Virus record (IMG/VR): IMGVR_UViG_3300013132_000230
Span: 1 to 25,906 of that record
From: a virus
Reading direction: 5' to 3' (one strand)
Length of the DNA stretch: 25,906 nucleotides
Shown here: positions 1 to 12,100 of the stretch, piece by piece
How the letters are laid out: every line of letters starts with the position of its first letter
How positions within the stretch are numbered: position 1 is the stretch's first letter
Translations under genes and position numbers: made by a program
The notes under the pieces: model-generated
What the model saw: only the letters and a program-made list of their open reading frames with translations
What the model was told of the DNA's origin: nothing
The model's database searches: none

Positions 1-569
1 AAGGCGTCTGGGTATCTGCTAAGTCGATACCTGGACGTGCTTTTTATTTTGAAACCTATTTACCAGAATATGCTGCGATGTATGATAAACTGCCTATTAG
101 TGCTTTTTTATCTCGTCCAGAAACTCCAAATCCAGATTTAGATCTACCTAATCTTCAATTTTGGAACTGTATGGACTATGGAGTCGTCGCAATTCAGAAA
201 CAGTTTATTGGATCAATGGACTATGAGTGTTATACCCGTGATTTTGGACCTCAAAAAGGCACTTATATCTGCACATTAGACAACTATCATCAAGATCCAG
301 ATGTGATTGACTACGCCACAAGTGAAAATCCGGCAGAACATAAGTCACATAATCTAATTGAGTTGCAAAATGGTCAATTCGCACTCTATCCTAACAATAG
401 AATACGAATTTACGACAATAGTTTAACTCCAAAAAACCCCAAAACACCAGATTTTAAGGTTTCTACACGTTTTTATCAAGTCGAAAACAGTTATGAACGA
501 CTTGCGATGGGTAATGAAGATGAATATTTTTGGAAAACCTCTCAAGAGAGAGATAAAGAATACGATTAA
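1..569 (+). CDS. Conserved phage protein of unknown function, 5' end outside window
   Basis: The reading frame is open from the first base and ends with TAA at 567-569, so the ATG at 78 is probably internal. The residues before it (VWVSAKSIPGRAFYFETYLP) continue the protein without a break and look as protein-like as the rest. About 189 residues are visible. The chain is rich in Tyr, Asp, Asn and Pro, with motifs such as LQFWNCMDYG, YECYTRDFGPQ and FALYPNNRIRIYD. I see no signal peptide or membrane segment. The style resembles small-to-medium proteins conserved in cyanophage structural clusters, but I cannot name the family. Its position just upstream of gp25 suggests a virion or assembly role, which is inference only. 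The C-terminus is strongly charged (SQERDKEYD). Confidence 0.8.
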   Translation, partial: GVWVSAKSIPGRAFYFETYLPEYAAMYDKLPISAFLSRPETPNPDLDLPNLQFWNCMDYGVVAIQKQFIGSMDYECYTRDFGPQKGTYICTLDNYHQDPDVIDYATSENPAEHKSHNLIELQNGQFALYPNNRIRIYDNSLTPKNPKTPDFKVSTRFYQVENSYERLAMGNEDEYFWKTSQERDKEYD

Positions 570-595
570 AAGAAAAATAAATAATTTTTGCCTTA

Positions 596-645
596 TTAAG
601 GGATAGAAACCCCTTAAAAAGTTCTAATTTCTCTTATTTTAGAAC
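596..645 (+). other. Two consecutive inverted repeats in an intergenic gap
   Basis: The 81-bp gap at 570-650 holds two small perfect inverted repeats. The first is TTAAGGG (596-602) with CCCTTAA (611-617) around an 8-base loop. The second is GTTCTAA (621-627) with TTAGAAC (639-645) around an 11-base loop. Neither is followed by a clear T-run, so a standard terminator is not well supported. The second ends 5 bases before the ATG at 651, where a ribosome binding site would be expected, so it could affect translation of that gene. CCTTA and TAAGG at 591-601 can also pair and would compete with the first stem. Confidence 0.45.
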
Positions 646-650
646 AATTT

Positions 651-896
651 ATGGCTACTCAACCAAATCCGGATAGAAATTTAAATTACATGTACCAAAT
701 GTGGGGAACAACTTATCTTGTGACTGATTACCATACACCAAAAAAGGTAATTCAAGAGATTATGCACGATGATTTATCACCAAAAAAACATCATTTAAAA
801 GAACAAACCGAATTACATCAAAAAATTAGGAATGATGAAGATTATGATGACTGGGAGTATGGTACAGAACCAAATTATGGTATAAGTGAGCTATAA
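651..896 (+). CDS. Small hypothetical protein, 81 residues
   Basis: This short gene starts at ATG 651 and ends at TAA 894-896. I do not recognise it. The product is hydrophilic and charged: the N-terminal half has aromatic residues (NLNYMYQMWGTTYLVTDY) and the C-terminal half is rich in Lys, His, Glu and Asp (SPKKHHLKEQTELHQKIRND, then DEDYDDWEYG). There is no membrane segment or signal peptide. No Shine-Dalgarno sequence is visible before the ATG, and an inverted repeat ends 5 bases upstream. Its stop codon lies inside the late promoter for gp25, so its 3' end is under double constraint. The codon style matches its neighbours. It is probably a real phage gene, because its direction and spacing fit and the sequence is not low-complexity. 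Confidence 0.7.
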   Translation: MATQPNPDRNLNYMYQMWGTTYLVTDYHTPKKVIQEIMHDDLSPKKHHLKEQTELHQKIRNDEDYDDWEYGTEPNYGISEL

Positions 897-899
897 ATA
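891..899 (+). promoter_or_regulatory. T4-type late promoter for gp25-gp6-gp7
   Basis: CTATAAATA contains an exact copy of the T4 late promoter -10 element TATAAATA (892-899), which is read by host RNA polymerase carrying the phage late sigma factor gp55. The last T of the CTATA segment begins the TAA stop of the preceding gene. With T4 geometry (element at -13 to -6), transcription would start near 905, only about 5 bases before the TTG codon at 910. I found three exact copies of this element in the window, all at gene junctions and all on the coding strand, which supports it being functional. Confidence 0.8.
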
Positions 900-909
900 A
901 AGACAATAC

Positions 910-1323
910 TTGAGTAAATCAGTGGTTCAAAGAATATCTCGCCAATTTAAGGATATTAGCTTGTCTTTCGACATGCATCCTGTAACGCGAGATATTCTTA
1001 TTCTTAAAGATGCGGATGCAATTAAACGATCAATTCGTAATATTGTTCAAACACTGCCTGGTGAACGATTTTTTAACTCAACACTTGGGTCAAATTTATC
1101 AACAAGTTTATTTGATTTTATTGATTTTGGTACGGCATCAACAGTTCAGACTCAAATTACCAACACAGTGCAGAGTTATGAACCAAGAGCAGAAAATGTG
1201 ACTGTAGAAGTCGCTCCACGATATGATGAAAACGCATTTGATGTGACTGTTTATTTTGATGTTATTGGACAAGACTTTCCTAGACAACAATTTAATTACA
1301 TTTTAGAGGCAACAAGAAGATAA
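910..1323 (+). CDS. 25: Baseplate wedge subunit gp25
   Basis: This is the inner baseplate wedge protein that, in T4, packs with gp6 and gp53 into the core bundle around the hub. The 137 residues compare with 132 in T4. The family signature is clear: RFFNSTLGSNL near residues 53-63, SLFDFIDF near 66-73, and the YEPR motif at 90-93, followed by the conserved C-terminal GQDFPRQQFNYILEATR. The N-terminal part upstream of Met22 (QFKDISLSF) aligns with the T4 N-terminus, so the ATG at 973 is too late. The only canonical-type starts before it are TTG 910 and GTG 922. I prefer TTG, because it gives a start (MSKSVVQR) of the kind seen in relatives. There is no good ribosome binding site for TTG. The gene ends 1 base before gp6. 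Confidence 0.95.
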   Translation: MSKSVVQRISRQFKDISLSFDMHPVTRDILILKDADAIKRSIRNIVQTLPGERFFNSTLGSNLSTSLFDFIDFGTASTVQTQITNTVQSYEPRAENVTVEVAPRYDENAFDVTVYFDVIGQDFPRQQFNYILEATRR

Positions 1324-1324
1324 A

Positions 1325-3187
1325 ATGCCTTTTACAAAATTTACAAATCTAGATTTCGATCAAATTAAGATATCCATCAAAGATTATCTCCGTGCAAACT
1401 CTACATTTACGGATTTTGACTTTGAAGGATCAAATTTCTCTGTATTGATTGATACTTTAGCGTATAATACTTATATCACCGCATTCAACTCAAATATGAT
1501 TGTGAATGAGTCTTTTCTGGACTCTGCAACGCTTCGTGAGAATGTAGTATCCCTAGCTAGAAATGTAGGGTATGTTCCACGCTCAACAAAAGCAGCAAAA
1601 GCAACAATTTCATTTAATATTTCAACTAATACAACATCTCCGCAAGTTACTTTGAAGTCTGGATTAGTTTGTGTTGGTGGAAACGGTCAAAACTCTTCAT
1701 ATGTATTTTCAACTCCAGAGGATGTGACTGTGAGTGTCACAAATGGCGTTGCTACATTTTCTAATCTATCTGTTTTTCAAGGAATTTTCCTGAATAAAAA
1801 TTTTACTGTAGATTCTTCTTTAAATCAAAGATTTTTACTTGATAATCCTGGTATAGATACGAGTACAATTAGAGTCAAAGTTGGAAGTAGAACTTATCGT
1901 GTGATTGATAATTTATTTGAAGTTAATAGAGAATCTGAAATTTTCTTAATTCAAGAAGTTTCTGACGAAAAGTACGAACTTTTATTTGGAGATGGTGTTT
2001 TTGGTAAAAAACTTACAAATGGTGAAACTGTTAAAACAAGTTATATTGTGACCAATGGTGAAGATGGTAATGGTCCAAGAGTATTTACATTCTCTGGAAC
2101 TATTGTAGATTCAAATGGAATAGCAATTGATCCGACTGGAACTGTCTCTGTAACCACTGTAAATGCCTCTACAGGAGGTTCTTCGATTGAGTCTATAGAT
2201 TCGGTCAAATATTTTGCTCCTAGACTCTATTCGTCCCAGTATCGCGCTGTGACAGCAAGAGATTATGAGTCGATTATTCAACAGGTTTATCCAAATACAG
2301 AATCAGTATCAATTGTGGGTGGAGAAGAATTAGATCCTCCACAATTTGGAACGGTTCTAATTAGTATCAAACCAAAAAATGGTACATCTATATCAGATTT
2401 TTCAAAAAATAGCATATTAAATGATCTCAAAAAATATTCTGTTGCTGGAATTAATCAAAAAATTATTGATCTTAAATTACCATATGTTGAAGTTGATAGC
2501 ACCATTTACTACAATTCTTCATCAGTCGCAAGCGTAGAAAATTTAAAAACAAATATCATTAATACTTTAACACAATATTCAAAATCAGTTGATTTTAATA
2601 AATTTGGTGGAAGATTTAAATATAGTAAGGTTACTCAGGTCATTGATAATACTGACAGTGCTGTGACTTCAAATATTACAAAAGTTAGAATGCGAAGAAA
2701 TTTGAATTCAGTTTTAAATAGATACGCACAATATGAAATTTGTTTTGGTAATAAATTTTATAGAAACTCAAATGGATTTAATATTAAAAGCACAGGATTC
2801 AATATTATAGAAGAATCAGACGTAGTGTATTTTTCTGATGTTCCTGTAGATTCAGAGACTGGTGTTTTAACAATTATAAAACCAACAACAATTCCTGATC
2901 AATATCAGGTTGTTAAAAAATCGATTGGAATTGTTGACTACAAAAAAGGTGAGATCATTGTTAATACAATTAATATCACGAATACCCAACTACCTGATGG
3001 TATAATTGAAATTCAAGCTTTTCCAGAATCAAATGATGTTATTGGTCTTCAAGACTTGTATTTAATTTTTGATGTTTCAAAAAGCACCATAAATATGAAG
3101 AAGGACACTATAGCTTCTGGCGAGCAAATTTCTGGTATTAATTTTGATTCCACTTCAAGTTACGCAAACGGAAAGATAACGAGGTAA
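1325..3187 (+). CDS. 6: Baseplate wedge subunit gp6
   Basis: gp6 is the central wedge protein. In T4, dimers of gp6 link neighbouring wedges and form the inner baseplate ring. At 620 residues it is close to the 660 of T4. The N-terminus (FTNLDFDQIKISIKDYLRAN) followed by DFDFEGSNFSVLIDTLAYNT and the NESFLDSATLRENVVSLARN stretch is typical of the T4-like gp6 family. Near residues 297-352 lies a baseplate-J-like region with FAPRLYSSQYRAVTARDYES, shared with contractile-tail ring proteins. The start is ATG 1325, one base after the gp25 stop, with a weak AGAAGA purine stretch inside the end of gp25, so translation is probably coupled. The stop is one base before gp7. Nothing is truncated. Confidence 0.97.
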   Translation: MPFTKFTNLDFDQIKISIKDYLRANSTFTDFDFEGSNFSVLIDTLAYNTYITAFNSNMIVNESFLDSATLRENVVSLARNVGYVPRSTKAAKATISFNISTNTTSPQVTLKSGLVCVGGNGQNSSYVFSTPEDVTVSVTNGVATFSNLSVFQGIFLNKNFTVDSSLNQRFLLDNPGIDTSTIRVKVGSRTYRVIDNLFEVNRESEIFLIQEVSDEKYELLFGDGVFGKKLTNGETVKTSYIVTNGEDGNGPRVFTFSGTIVDSNGIAIDPTGTVSVTTVNASTGGSSIESIDSVKYFAPRLYSSQYRAVTARDYESIIQQVYPNTESVSIVGGEELDPPQFGTVLISIKPKNGTSISDFSKNSILNDLKKYSVAGINQKIIDLKLPYVEVDSTIYYNSSSVASVENLKTNIINTLTQYSKSVDFNKFGGRFKYSKVTQVIDNTDSAVTSNITKVRMRRNLNSVLNRYAQYEICFGNKFYRNSNGFNIKSTGFNIIEESDVVYFSDVPVDSETGVLTIIKPTTIPDQYQVVKKSIGIVDYKKGEIIVNTINITNTQLPDGIIEIQAFPESNDVIGLQDLYLIFDVSKSTINMKKDTIASGEQISGINFDSTSSYANGKITR

Positions 3188-3188
3188 T

Positions 3189-6100
3189 ATGATCACAACT
3201 GGTTTTGATTCTAGGGTTAAGATTCAACAAATTATTGAAAATCAGTTACCAGAATTTATAATATCCGAAACCCCTAAAGCAGTAGAATTTTTAAAGCAAT
3301 ATTATATTTCGCAAGAATTTCAAGGCGGAAATATTGATATTGCTGAAAATTTAGATCAATATAAAAAATTAAATAATTTAAATCCTGATGTAATTTCTGG
3401 AATTTCAACTCTTGCTCAACAAGTTGGATCTTCAGATTCAAATATTTACGTTAATAATACTAAAGGATTTCCACCACAATATGGATTATTAAAAATTGAT
3501 AATGAGATCATTACATACACTGGTATTGGATCTACGTCATTTACTGGATGTGTAAGAGGATTTAGTGGAATCGTAACGTATCATAGTTCTACTAATCCCG
3601 AAGAACTTGGATTTTCTACTTCAAAATCTGAGAGTCATTCAAAAGGAACAGTTGTAGAAAATTTAAGTGCTCTATTTCTAAAAGAGTTTTATAAAAAATT
3701 AAAACAATCTTTGGCTCCAGGATTTGAAAATGTTGATTTTGTCTCTAATTTGAACGTAAATAACTTTATCAAAGAAATAAGAACTTTTTATCAAAGTAAA
3801 GGCACACCAGAGTCATTTAGAATTTTATATAATGTTTTGTATGGTATTGATCCAACTATTTTAAAATTAGAGGAATTTTTAATTAAACCCTCTAGTGCTG
3901 AGTTTATTAGAAGGGAAATTTTAGTAACAGAATTAATTTCTGGACAAGATCCAAATAATCTCATTGGCCAAGTAATTAAAAATTCAGATGATACTGCTTC
4001 CGCTCCAGTTTCAGAAGTTGAAATTATAACTCGTAATAATAAAAATTATTACAAAATACAATTATTTGCTGGATTTGATGATAAAAGTTTAATAGAAGGA
4101 ACATTCCAAATAACACCAAAAACAAAAGTAATTGATAAAGTTGGTATTAATTCTACTGTTATAACAGTTGATTCCACGATTGGATTCGGTCAAACCGGAT
4201 CAGTTATTTGTGGAATCAATACAATTACTTACACTGATAAATCAATCAATCAATTTTTTGGATGTAGTGGCGTATCAGCAGAAATATCTCCAGGATCTGA
4301 CATTAGATCTGATAGATTAATTTATGGATATGAAAATGGAAATACTTCAAAAAAAGTGGAATTACGAGTTACTGGAGTATTATCAGAACTAGAAGATCAA
4401 AATAATATTTACTTTAGATCAATTGGAGATTCTATTTCTGTAAAACATATCGGAGATAAAGTTAAAAATCCAATTCAAAAAACATATAAGCAATTAATCT
4501 TCAATTCATGGATTTATAATACTAGTTCAAGATATGAAGTAAGTACATTTAGTAGTAGTCAAGTTACATTATTTGAAGCACCAGACAAATCAAGTTTGAA
4601 AGTAGGAGATTCTGTAAATGTTTTAAGCAGAAATTCTGAAAATATTATTGTAGAGAATGCCATAGTAACATCAATTATTAATAACGTTGTCTCTTTAAAT
4701 AAAAATATTACTGGCATTAGTTCAAACACAAAAATTAGTATAAGAAGAAACATAAAATATGCATCATCGACAGGGTTATCCTTACGATACCCTAAAATTA
4801 CTGCTAATGTTCAAAACACATACGATGAAAATTTAAAAAATATTTTTGTAGCCTCAAATTCTCTTCCAGACTTCAATATTTCTAAACAAGTAGTTTTTGC
4901 ATCAATACAAATTACACCGTCATCAAATTTAAATGATATTTTTCCAGGTGCTATAATTTCAACGGATGGGACAACAAAATATACAATATTATCTTTCATA
5001 ACTGCTGTACCATTTATTACAGGGGACGCTGTGGTTTACACAGGGACCGGTAATGCTATTGGTGGATTAACATTTAATCAAACTTATTACGTTGAAGTTT
5101 TAGAAACGACTAATCCAACAGATATAAAAAATAAAATAAAATTATATAATGCTAGATCTTTCATTGGAACTAATAATCCTGTGCAATTTGATAGATCATC
5201 TCAGTCAGCCATACACACATTTACATTAGAAGAGCAAAAAGGAACCAAAAAATTAGATCCTAAAAAAATACTAAGAAAAATACCATTAGCACCAAATATA
5301 AAATCTGGAAAAGGAATCATAACTCAACCAGGACCAACTGGAATATTAATCAATGGTGTTGAAATAATAAATTATAAATCAAATGATAAAATTTATTATG
5401 GTCCGTTAAAAAATTTAAATGTTATCAATTCTGGAACTGATTATGATATTATAAATCCTCCGTTTGTAGTCGTATCAAATCCATCAGTAGGAATTGGAAC
5501 TACTGCACTAATTGACCTTGTTATTAATGGAAATTTAAAAGAAGTTTTAGTTGATCCAAGTGATGTTGATATTGAAAGAGTTGTTTCTGCGTACATTAGT
5601 GGTGGAAATGGATCTGGTGCTATTTTACAACCAATTGTTGAAAAAAGATTTAGAGAAATTAGTTTCAATGCACAGAAATCAACTCTTGGGGGTGGAGTTA
5701 ATGTTGATGATGAAACCATATCATTCTTAGAATTTCATAAGTTACAAAATGGAACTCCCATTATATACAATGAAAATGGAAATGCTCCCCTTGGAATAGG
5801 AACTTTTGGGGGGTCTAATACTGATCAATCAAAATATCTAGTTAATGGTGGAACATATTTCCCTGAAGTTGTAAATACAAGTTCAATTAAACTCTTTAAT
5901 ACTTTATCTGATTTAAATTCGGGTATTAATACAGTTGGATTTACCACGGCGAATACTGGTGGAATTCATAAATTTAGATTACTAAATGGAAAGTCAATTC
6001 TATCAGATATTAAAGTTGTTAATAGTGGTTCTAACTATGAAAATAGGGTCTTAAAGGTAAAACCAACCGGAATTTCAACATTTACAAGCACTGTAAATTT

Positions 6101-9100
6101 TGTTAATCATGGTTTTAATAATGGAGACTTAATCAATTATCGTACCGCAGTAGGATTTGGATATACTTCTCAGGAAGTCATTAGTGGTCTATCAACAAGT
6201 AATCAATATTACGTGATAAAAGTAGATAATTCTAATTTTAAATTATCTAATGCTGGGATCAACACCGCCATTCCATCTAAATCAAATTTTGATCGAGGAA
6301 AATATGTAGTTTTTAACTCTACTGGGTCTGGTCAACAAATTTTTGAATATCCTCCCATCGAACTAAATTTAGAAATAGAATATGCTGGATCTATCGGAAC
6401 AATTACAGCAACTCCTATTTTTAGAGGAAAGATTGTTGATGCTTATCTGTATGATCCAGGAACAGATTATGGATCAAAAACTCTTAATTTTCATAAAAGA
6501 CCAGTATTAAATATAAAAAATGGAACTTCAGCCCAATTAAAACCTATTTTGTCTGATGGAAAAATTATAAGTGTAGAGGTTCAAAATTCTGGGTCATTTT
6601 ATACCTCATCACCAAACTTAATTATTAATGGTGATGGATTGGGAGCTAGATTAAGAGCAAAAGTAACTAATGGAAGAATTACAGAGGTAATCGTTATTAA
6701 CTCTGGGGTTAATTATAACCCAAAAAATACTTCCATTAGAGTTGAACCATCAGGAAAAAATGGATCTCTGATAGTTGATGTTAGACCATTAACAATAAAC
6801 AACAAAGTTAGATTTTCTGATGAAATATTCGTAGAAAATGGTGATAATCTATCTTATGGAATTGTTGGTTACTCGACTGCTAGAGAGGGTATATCTTTTT
6901 CTGATGTAGGGGAAAATGAACACTCTAAAATAATTGGTTGGGCTTATGATGGAAATCCAATATATGGACCTTATGGTTATTCTAATCCAAATGATGATAA
7001 TTCACCATTAAAAATAGTTAAATCCGGATATACGTCAAATCTATCTAATGTTTACAATAGACCAAGTGGATTTAATTTAGGATTTTTCGTAGAAGACTAT
7101 GCATATACCGAAAGTGGAGATTTAGATGAATATAATGGTAGATTTTCCAAAACTCCAGACTTTCCAAAGGGAGTTTATGCTTATTATGTTGGAGTATCTA
7201 CAAACTTAATTAATAATACTTTAGATTCAGAATTCCCTTATTTTATTGGAAATTCATATAGATCTGATTTTGATACGGACTTAAATCAATATCAAGATTT
7301 TGATTTTAATAAATCAAATCTTATTAGAAACACATTTCCATATAGAGTAAGTCAAGAATATTCGAATAATGATTTTATCATTGAACCAAATAAGTTAGTA
7401 AAACAAATTTCTTTAGTAGAATCAATATCCGATGGTGATATTGAAGATATATCTTTAATATCATCTGGAGATAATTATTCTGTAGGTGACAGTTTAATTT
7501 TTGATAATGATAAAACTGAAGGAAGTGGTGCTTCTGCTATAGTTAATTCCATTAGTGGAAAGAATGTAGTTAAAATTTCTACGACTAGTGAAGTTTATGA
7601 AAACGCTCTAATTGTTAGAAAAACTCCAAATGAACTAGAAATAAAAATATCACCTTATCATAATTTACTAGATGGTGATATAGTTCAAATTTCAGGAGTA
7701 TCTACAAATTCAATTAAAAATTTGGTAGGATCTCACAAAATAGGAGTCTCATCTAATTTTTCATCTTTAGGTTATAGTGTGCCCTCTAATGCAACTATAG
7801 GAATAATAACTGATTTATATGTTTCACCACTTCCTAATAACATTAGTATTGGATCAACTGTGGGAATAGGAACCGAAATATTATCAGTACTAAACATATT
7901 TGAAAATGAAAATATACTCAGAGTATCAAGAGGAGTCTCTGCTGGACACACAGCTAGTACAAGAGTTAATTTTTATACTGATAAATTTATAATTAATCTA
8001 GATACTAATCATCTAAATTCTAAATCAAATGATAAAATATATTTTAATCCAAATACTTCAGTAAGTGTAGGTCTTGAAACTGGGGCATTTAATAGTATAC
8101 AATATCAGTTGGGGACAACATTAAACACAATTTCAGTAGAAACTCAAAGTATATACATTCCTAATCATTCATTTCAAACCAATCAAAGAGTTTTATTTGT
8201 TAAACCAAGTGGAACTGGATCTTTAGTGGTTAGAAATACTCCGGAATCGTCTTTCTTTAATTTGCCCTTATCTGGAAACAGTCAATATGTTTATATAATT
8301 AATAAAACTCCAGATACTATTGGGATTGTAACTGAAATAGGATTAACTACAACAACTAGTGGACTATTTTTTAATAGCACTGGATCGGATAATAATTATT
8401 ACTACTTTGAACCAGAATATAGTCAGATTACTGCTAGTGTTAAAAAAATTGTTAGTCAAGTTTCAGTTTCAACAGATCATAATCTTGCTTATGGTGATAA
8501 TATTATCCTAACTGTAAATCCCGGATTAAGCACTGGAATAGGAACAACATCTTCTAATGTAAAAATTACATATAACTCAAATCATAATAAAATCTTAATT
8601 AATCCAATAGGATTTAATTCCACAGGCATAAACACCGCCACAAGTAAAATTAATTTACCTAATCATGAGTTAAAAACAGGGCAAAAAGTTTTTTATAAAT
8701 CGTTTAATTCCATAGCTTCTGGGTTGAGCACTGGCGGATATTTTGTTCATAGAATTGATGATAATTATATTCACTTATGTGAAACTTATAAAGATTCGAT
8801 CTTGTCTCCACCAATTATTGTGAGCATTGGAGGAACTGGAGGATCTTCTCAAGAAATTAGTTTAATAAATCCTCAACTTAATGTAGTTAAAAATAATAAT
8901 TTAGTTTTTGACGTATCTGATAGTTCTTTGCAAAATTATAAATTAAAATTTTTCTTTGATTCTGATTTTAAAAATGAATTTGTATCTGCAGGAATTACAT
9001 CTAACTTTTCAGTGTCTGGAATTGGAACTATTGGAATTTCATCTACTGCCACTGTAACTGTTGGATTTAGCACAAACAATCCATTTAATTTATTTTATAC

Positions 9101-12100
9101 ATTAGAAAAACAAGGATCATTAATTTCTATTGATTCTGAAGTTCAAAATTCATCTCAAATTTTATACAAAGGTAGTGTATATAATGGAGAGTATAAGATA
9201 TTTGGAGTTGGAGCAACAACTTTTAATATTTCACTAAAAGAAATACCTGAAAAATATTCATATAATCAAATAGACTGTGACATTATTCGATATTACACAA
9301 ACTCAAAAACAGCAAAAGGAGGCATAGAAAAATTAGATATAATATCTGGTGGATTTGGATATAAAAAACTACCATATGTTTCTGGAATAACAACATTTAG
9401 TTTAGGATCTAATGCAATTTTAAAAACAAAATCCACAAATATTGGAAAAATTGAACAACTTAGAATTTTAAATGAGGGATTAGAATATGCATCTGATAAA
9501 ACACTAAAACCAAAAGCTGATATTCCTAGACTAGTTCGTCTTCAAAAAGCAGATAAAATTACTAATGTTTCGCTGGTTTATGGTGGAAAAAATATACTTT
9601 CCAGACCTATATTATCATTGGTTAATAATAATACAAGGCAAAAAATTTCATCTGGGTTGTTACAAGCCAAAATAGGTGAAAATGCAATAGTTAGTGTAGA
9701 TGTTATTGAAGAACCAAAAGGTTTAGAGTCTGTAGATCATACTATTTTTACAGAAAAAAATAGTAATGGCGTGAGAGTGCTTAGAATTTTAAGTTACACA
9801 AATGTTATAGTTGAATGTGAACTGCAAACTCCTGCAATAGATGGATTTTTAATTGTCCCATTTGTAGCTAACGATTATGTTTTTGTTGAAGGTTTAATAA
9901 AACAGTCAACAACAAATGATCTGGGAATTACAACATCCCCAGGAACAGGGTTTAATTCTGCTGATAATGGATATAGATTTTTTAGAGTAGTTTCATATGT
10001 AAATTCAAATCCTGCAATTTTGAGATATGATATTGGTGAATATACTAGTAATGCTGGAACTCCTGTTACAATTCAAACTAATCAATTTACAAGTATAGTT
10101 AATAAAAAAAATTATCCAACATTTAGTATTTCAAAAATTCCAAGTATTTTTTATATTGGAGAAAAACTTTTGATAAATGGATCTGAATCAGATTTAATTG
10201 TAAAAACATCCGATAAAAATTATTTAACAATTGATGGGGAGCAAAATTTATTATATGATGATCAACTAAAAGGTTTGAGTTCAGGTAATCTTGCAAGGGT
10301 TAATGAGGATATAAATTTAATTTCATATTTTTCTGTAAATTATTCAAAAGAAAGAAACTACGGTTGGAAAGATGATATTGGAAAATTAAATAATAGTTAT
10401 CAAGTTTTACCAGATAATGATTATTATCAAAAACTTTCGTATTCAATTAAAACTTCTGGTGAAAGATATAAGAATAATAAAGTTTTAGGTTTTAATGTTA
10501 TTAAAGATTCTGTAAATCGTTTAGTTCATCCAACGGGACTTAAAAATTTTACCGATGTCGGTATAACATCTATTGCATCTGTAGGAATAGGATCAAATCA
10601 ATCTTTAAATCAAATTTTAGATTTTGTTTCTGAAGAAAGAGTGGATACATATTATAATTTTGACCTAGCTGCTGATTATTTACCAACTGTAAATTCTTCC
10701 GATGCTATTATTTTAAAAAATAAAAAGTTAGCAGATTTTATTCAATGTATATCAAATAGAGTTCTTCAGATTGATGATATTAGTAGTAAATTTTCTAGTT
10801 CAGAATTTAATAAAGATACATTTATTGATGCGTTTGAATACCCAGTAACAGATCAGTTTTCTAAATTTTTAGTTCAAATTGTTGATGAAAATAAAACTAG
10901 CATTCAAACTAGTGAATTAGTAATTTTAAATAATTATCAAAATACATATACACTTAATAAAGTTGATCTACACACTGGAGATTCTTTATTAGGTAATCTA
11001 TCTGGATCATTTGTTGCAAATGGAAACTCTGCAATGAGATTTGATCCTATTAATCCGCTAACATTCAACTATAATTTAAAAATATATCGTGATTATTTTT
11101 CATTAAGCACTTCAAATATTGGCGTTGGATTTACTGACTTAGGATTTTTAAGATTAAGTGCAAGAACAGAAAATTTTGCAACTTCTGGGATAACCACAAA
11201 TATATTCCAATCTCAACTATCCTCAATTAATACAGTTTATTCCAATGTCTTTATTCGTAATGAAACTACTTTGGACATGAATTATTTTGAAATTCTTGCA
11301 CATCATGATGGAAATGAAGGATATATTAGTGAATATTATTTTGATACTGAAAATAATATTAGTGGGTCATCTTTTGGATTCATAGGAACATTTGGAGTTA
11401 GTGTTGACGGTGGAATATTTAAACTAAATTTCACAAATAACACTAATTCCCCAATAACAGTAAAAGCAAAGACAGTTGGGTTTGGGACAACAGCATCTGG
11501 AATTGGAACTTACCGTTATCTAACATCAGATCAAAGTCCAGGATCTGAGAGAAGTGCTAGACTTGAGTCTAGTCATCAAGTGTCTATTGGAAATACAACT
11601 ATAACTTCATATGATTTGGGTAAGGAATCTTCCTTAAAATCTTTAGTTAAAGTTGGAGTTGGAACTACAGTTGCACTGCACCAATTCCTTGTTATTTCTG
11701 ATAATAATAACGTTAATATTCAGCAATATCCATTTCTAGCAGTTGGATCAGCATCTACAAGTGGTATTGGAACTTTTAGTGCTAGTATATCAGGATCAAA
11801 GGTTAATGTTGTATTTCACCCAGATACGAAGTTTTCTACAAATAGTGTTTTAATACAAAAATTTAATCAGTTTTTATATCTAGATAGTGACGAATTTAAC
11901 ACTCCACCAAACTTAACATATGGTGTAGGTATTGAAGAAATAAACAATACCTTTTATGGTGCATTGAATACTTTTGGAAAAGATAGATTACAGTTCGACT
12001 TGAATCATAAAGGAACTCCTATTTTTGAAAAAACATTTAATCCAAATAACACTAATATTCTAGATAAGTCAACTGGAATTTTTACTATTCCAAATCATTT

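Noticed and set aside
576-583. AATAAATA as a late promoter for the 81-residue gene
   Set aside because: It differs from TATAAATA at the strongly conserved first T, and many such near-matches occur by chance in this AT-rich DNA.
1010-1201. Plus-strand 63-codon frame inside gp25
   Set aside because: It is fully contained in a well-supported gp25 in another frame, and its product has no recognisable features.
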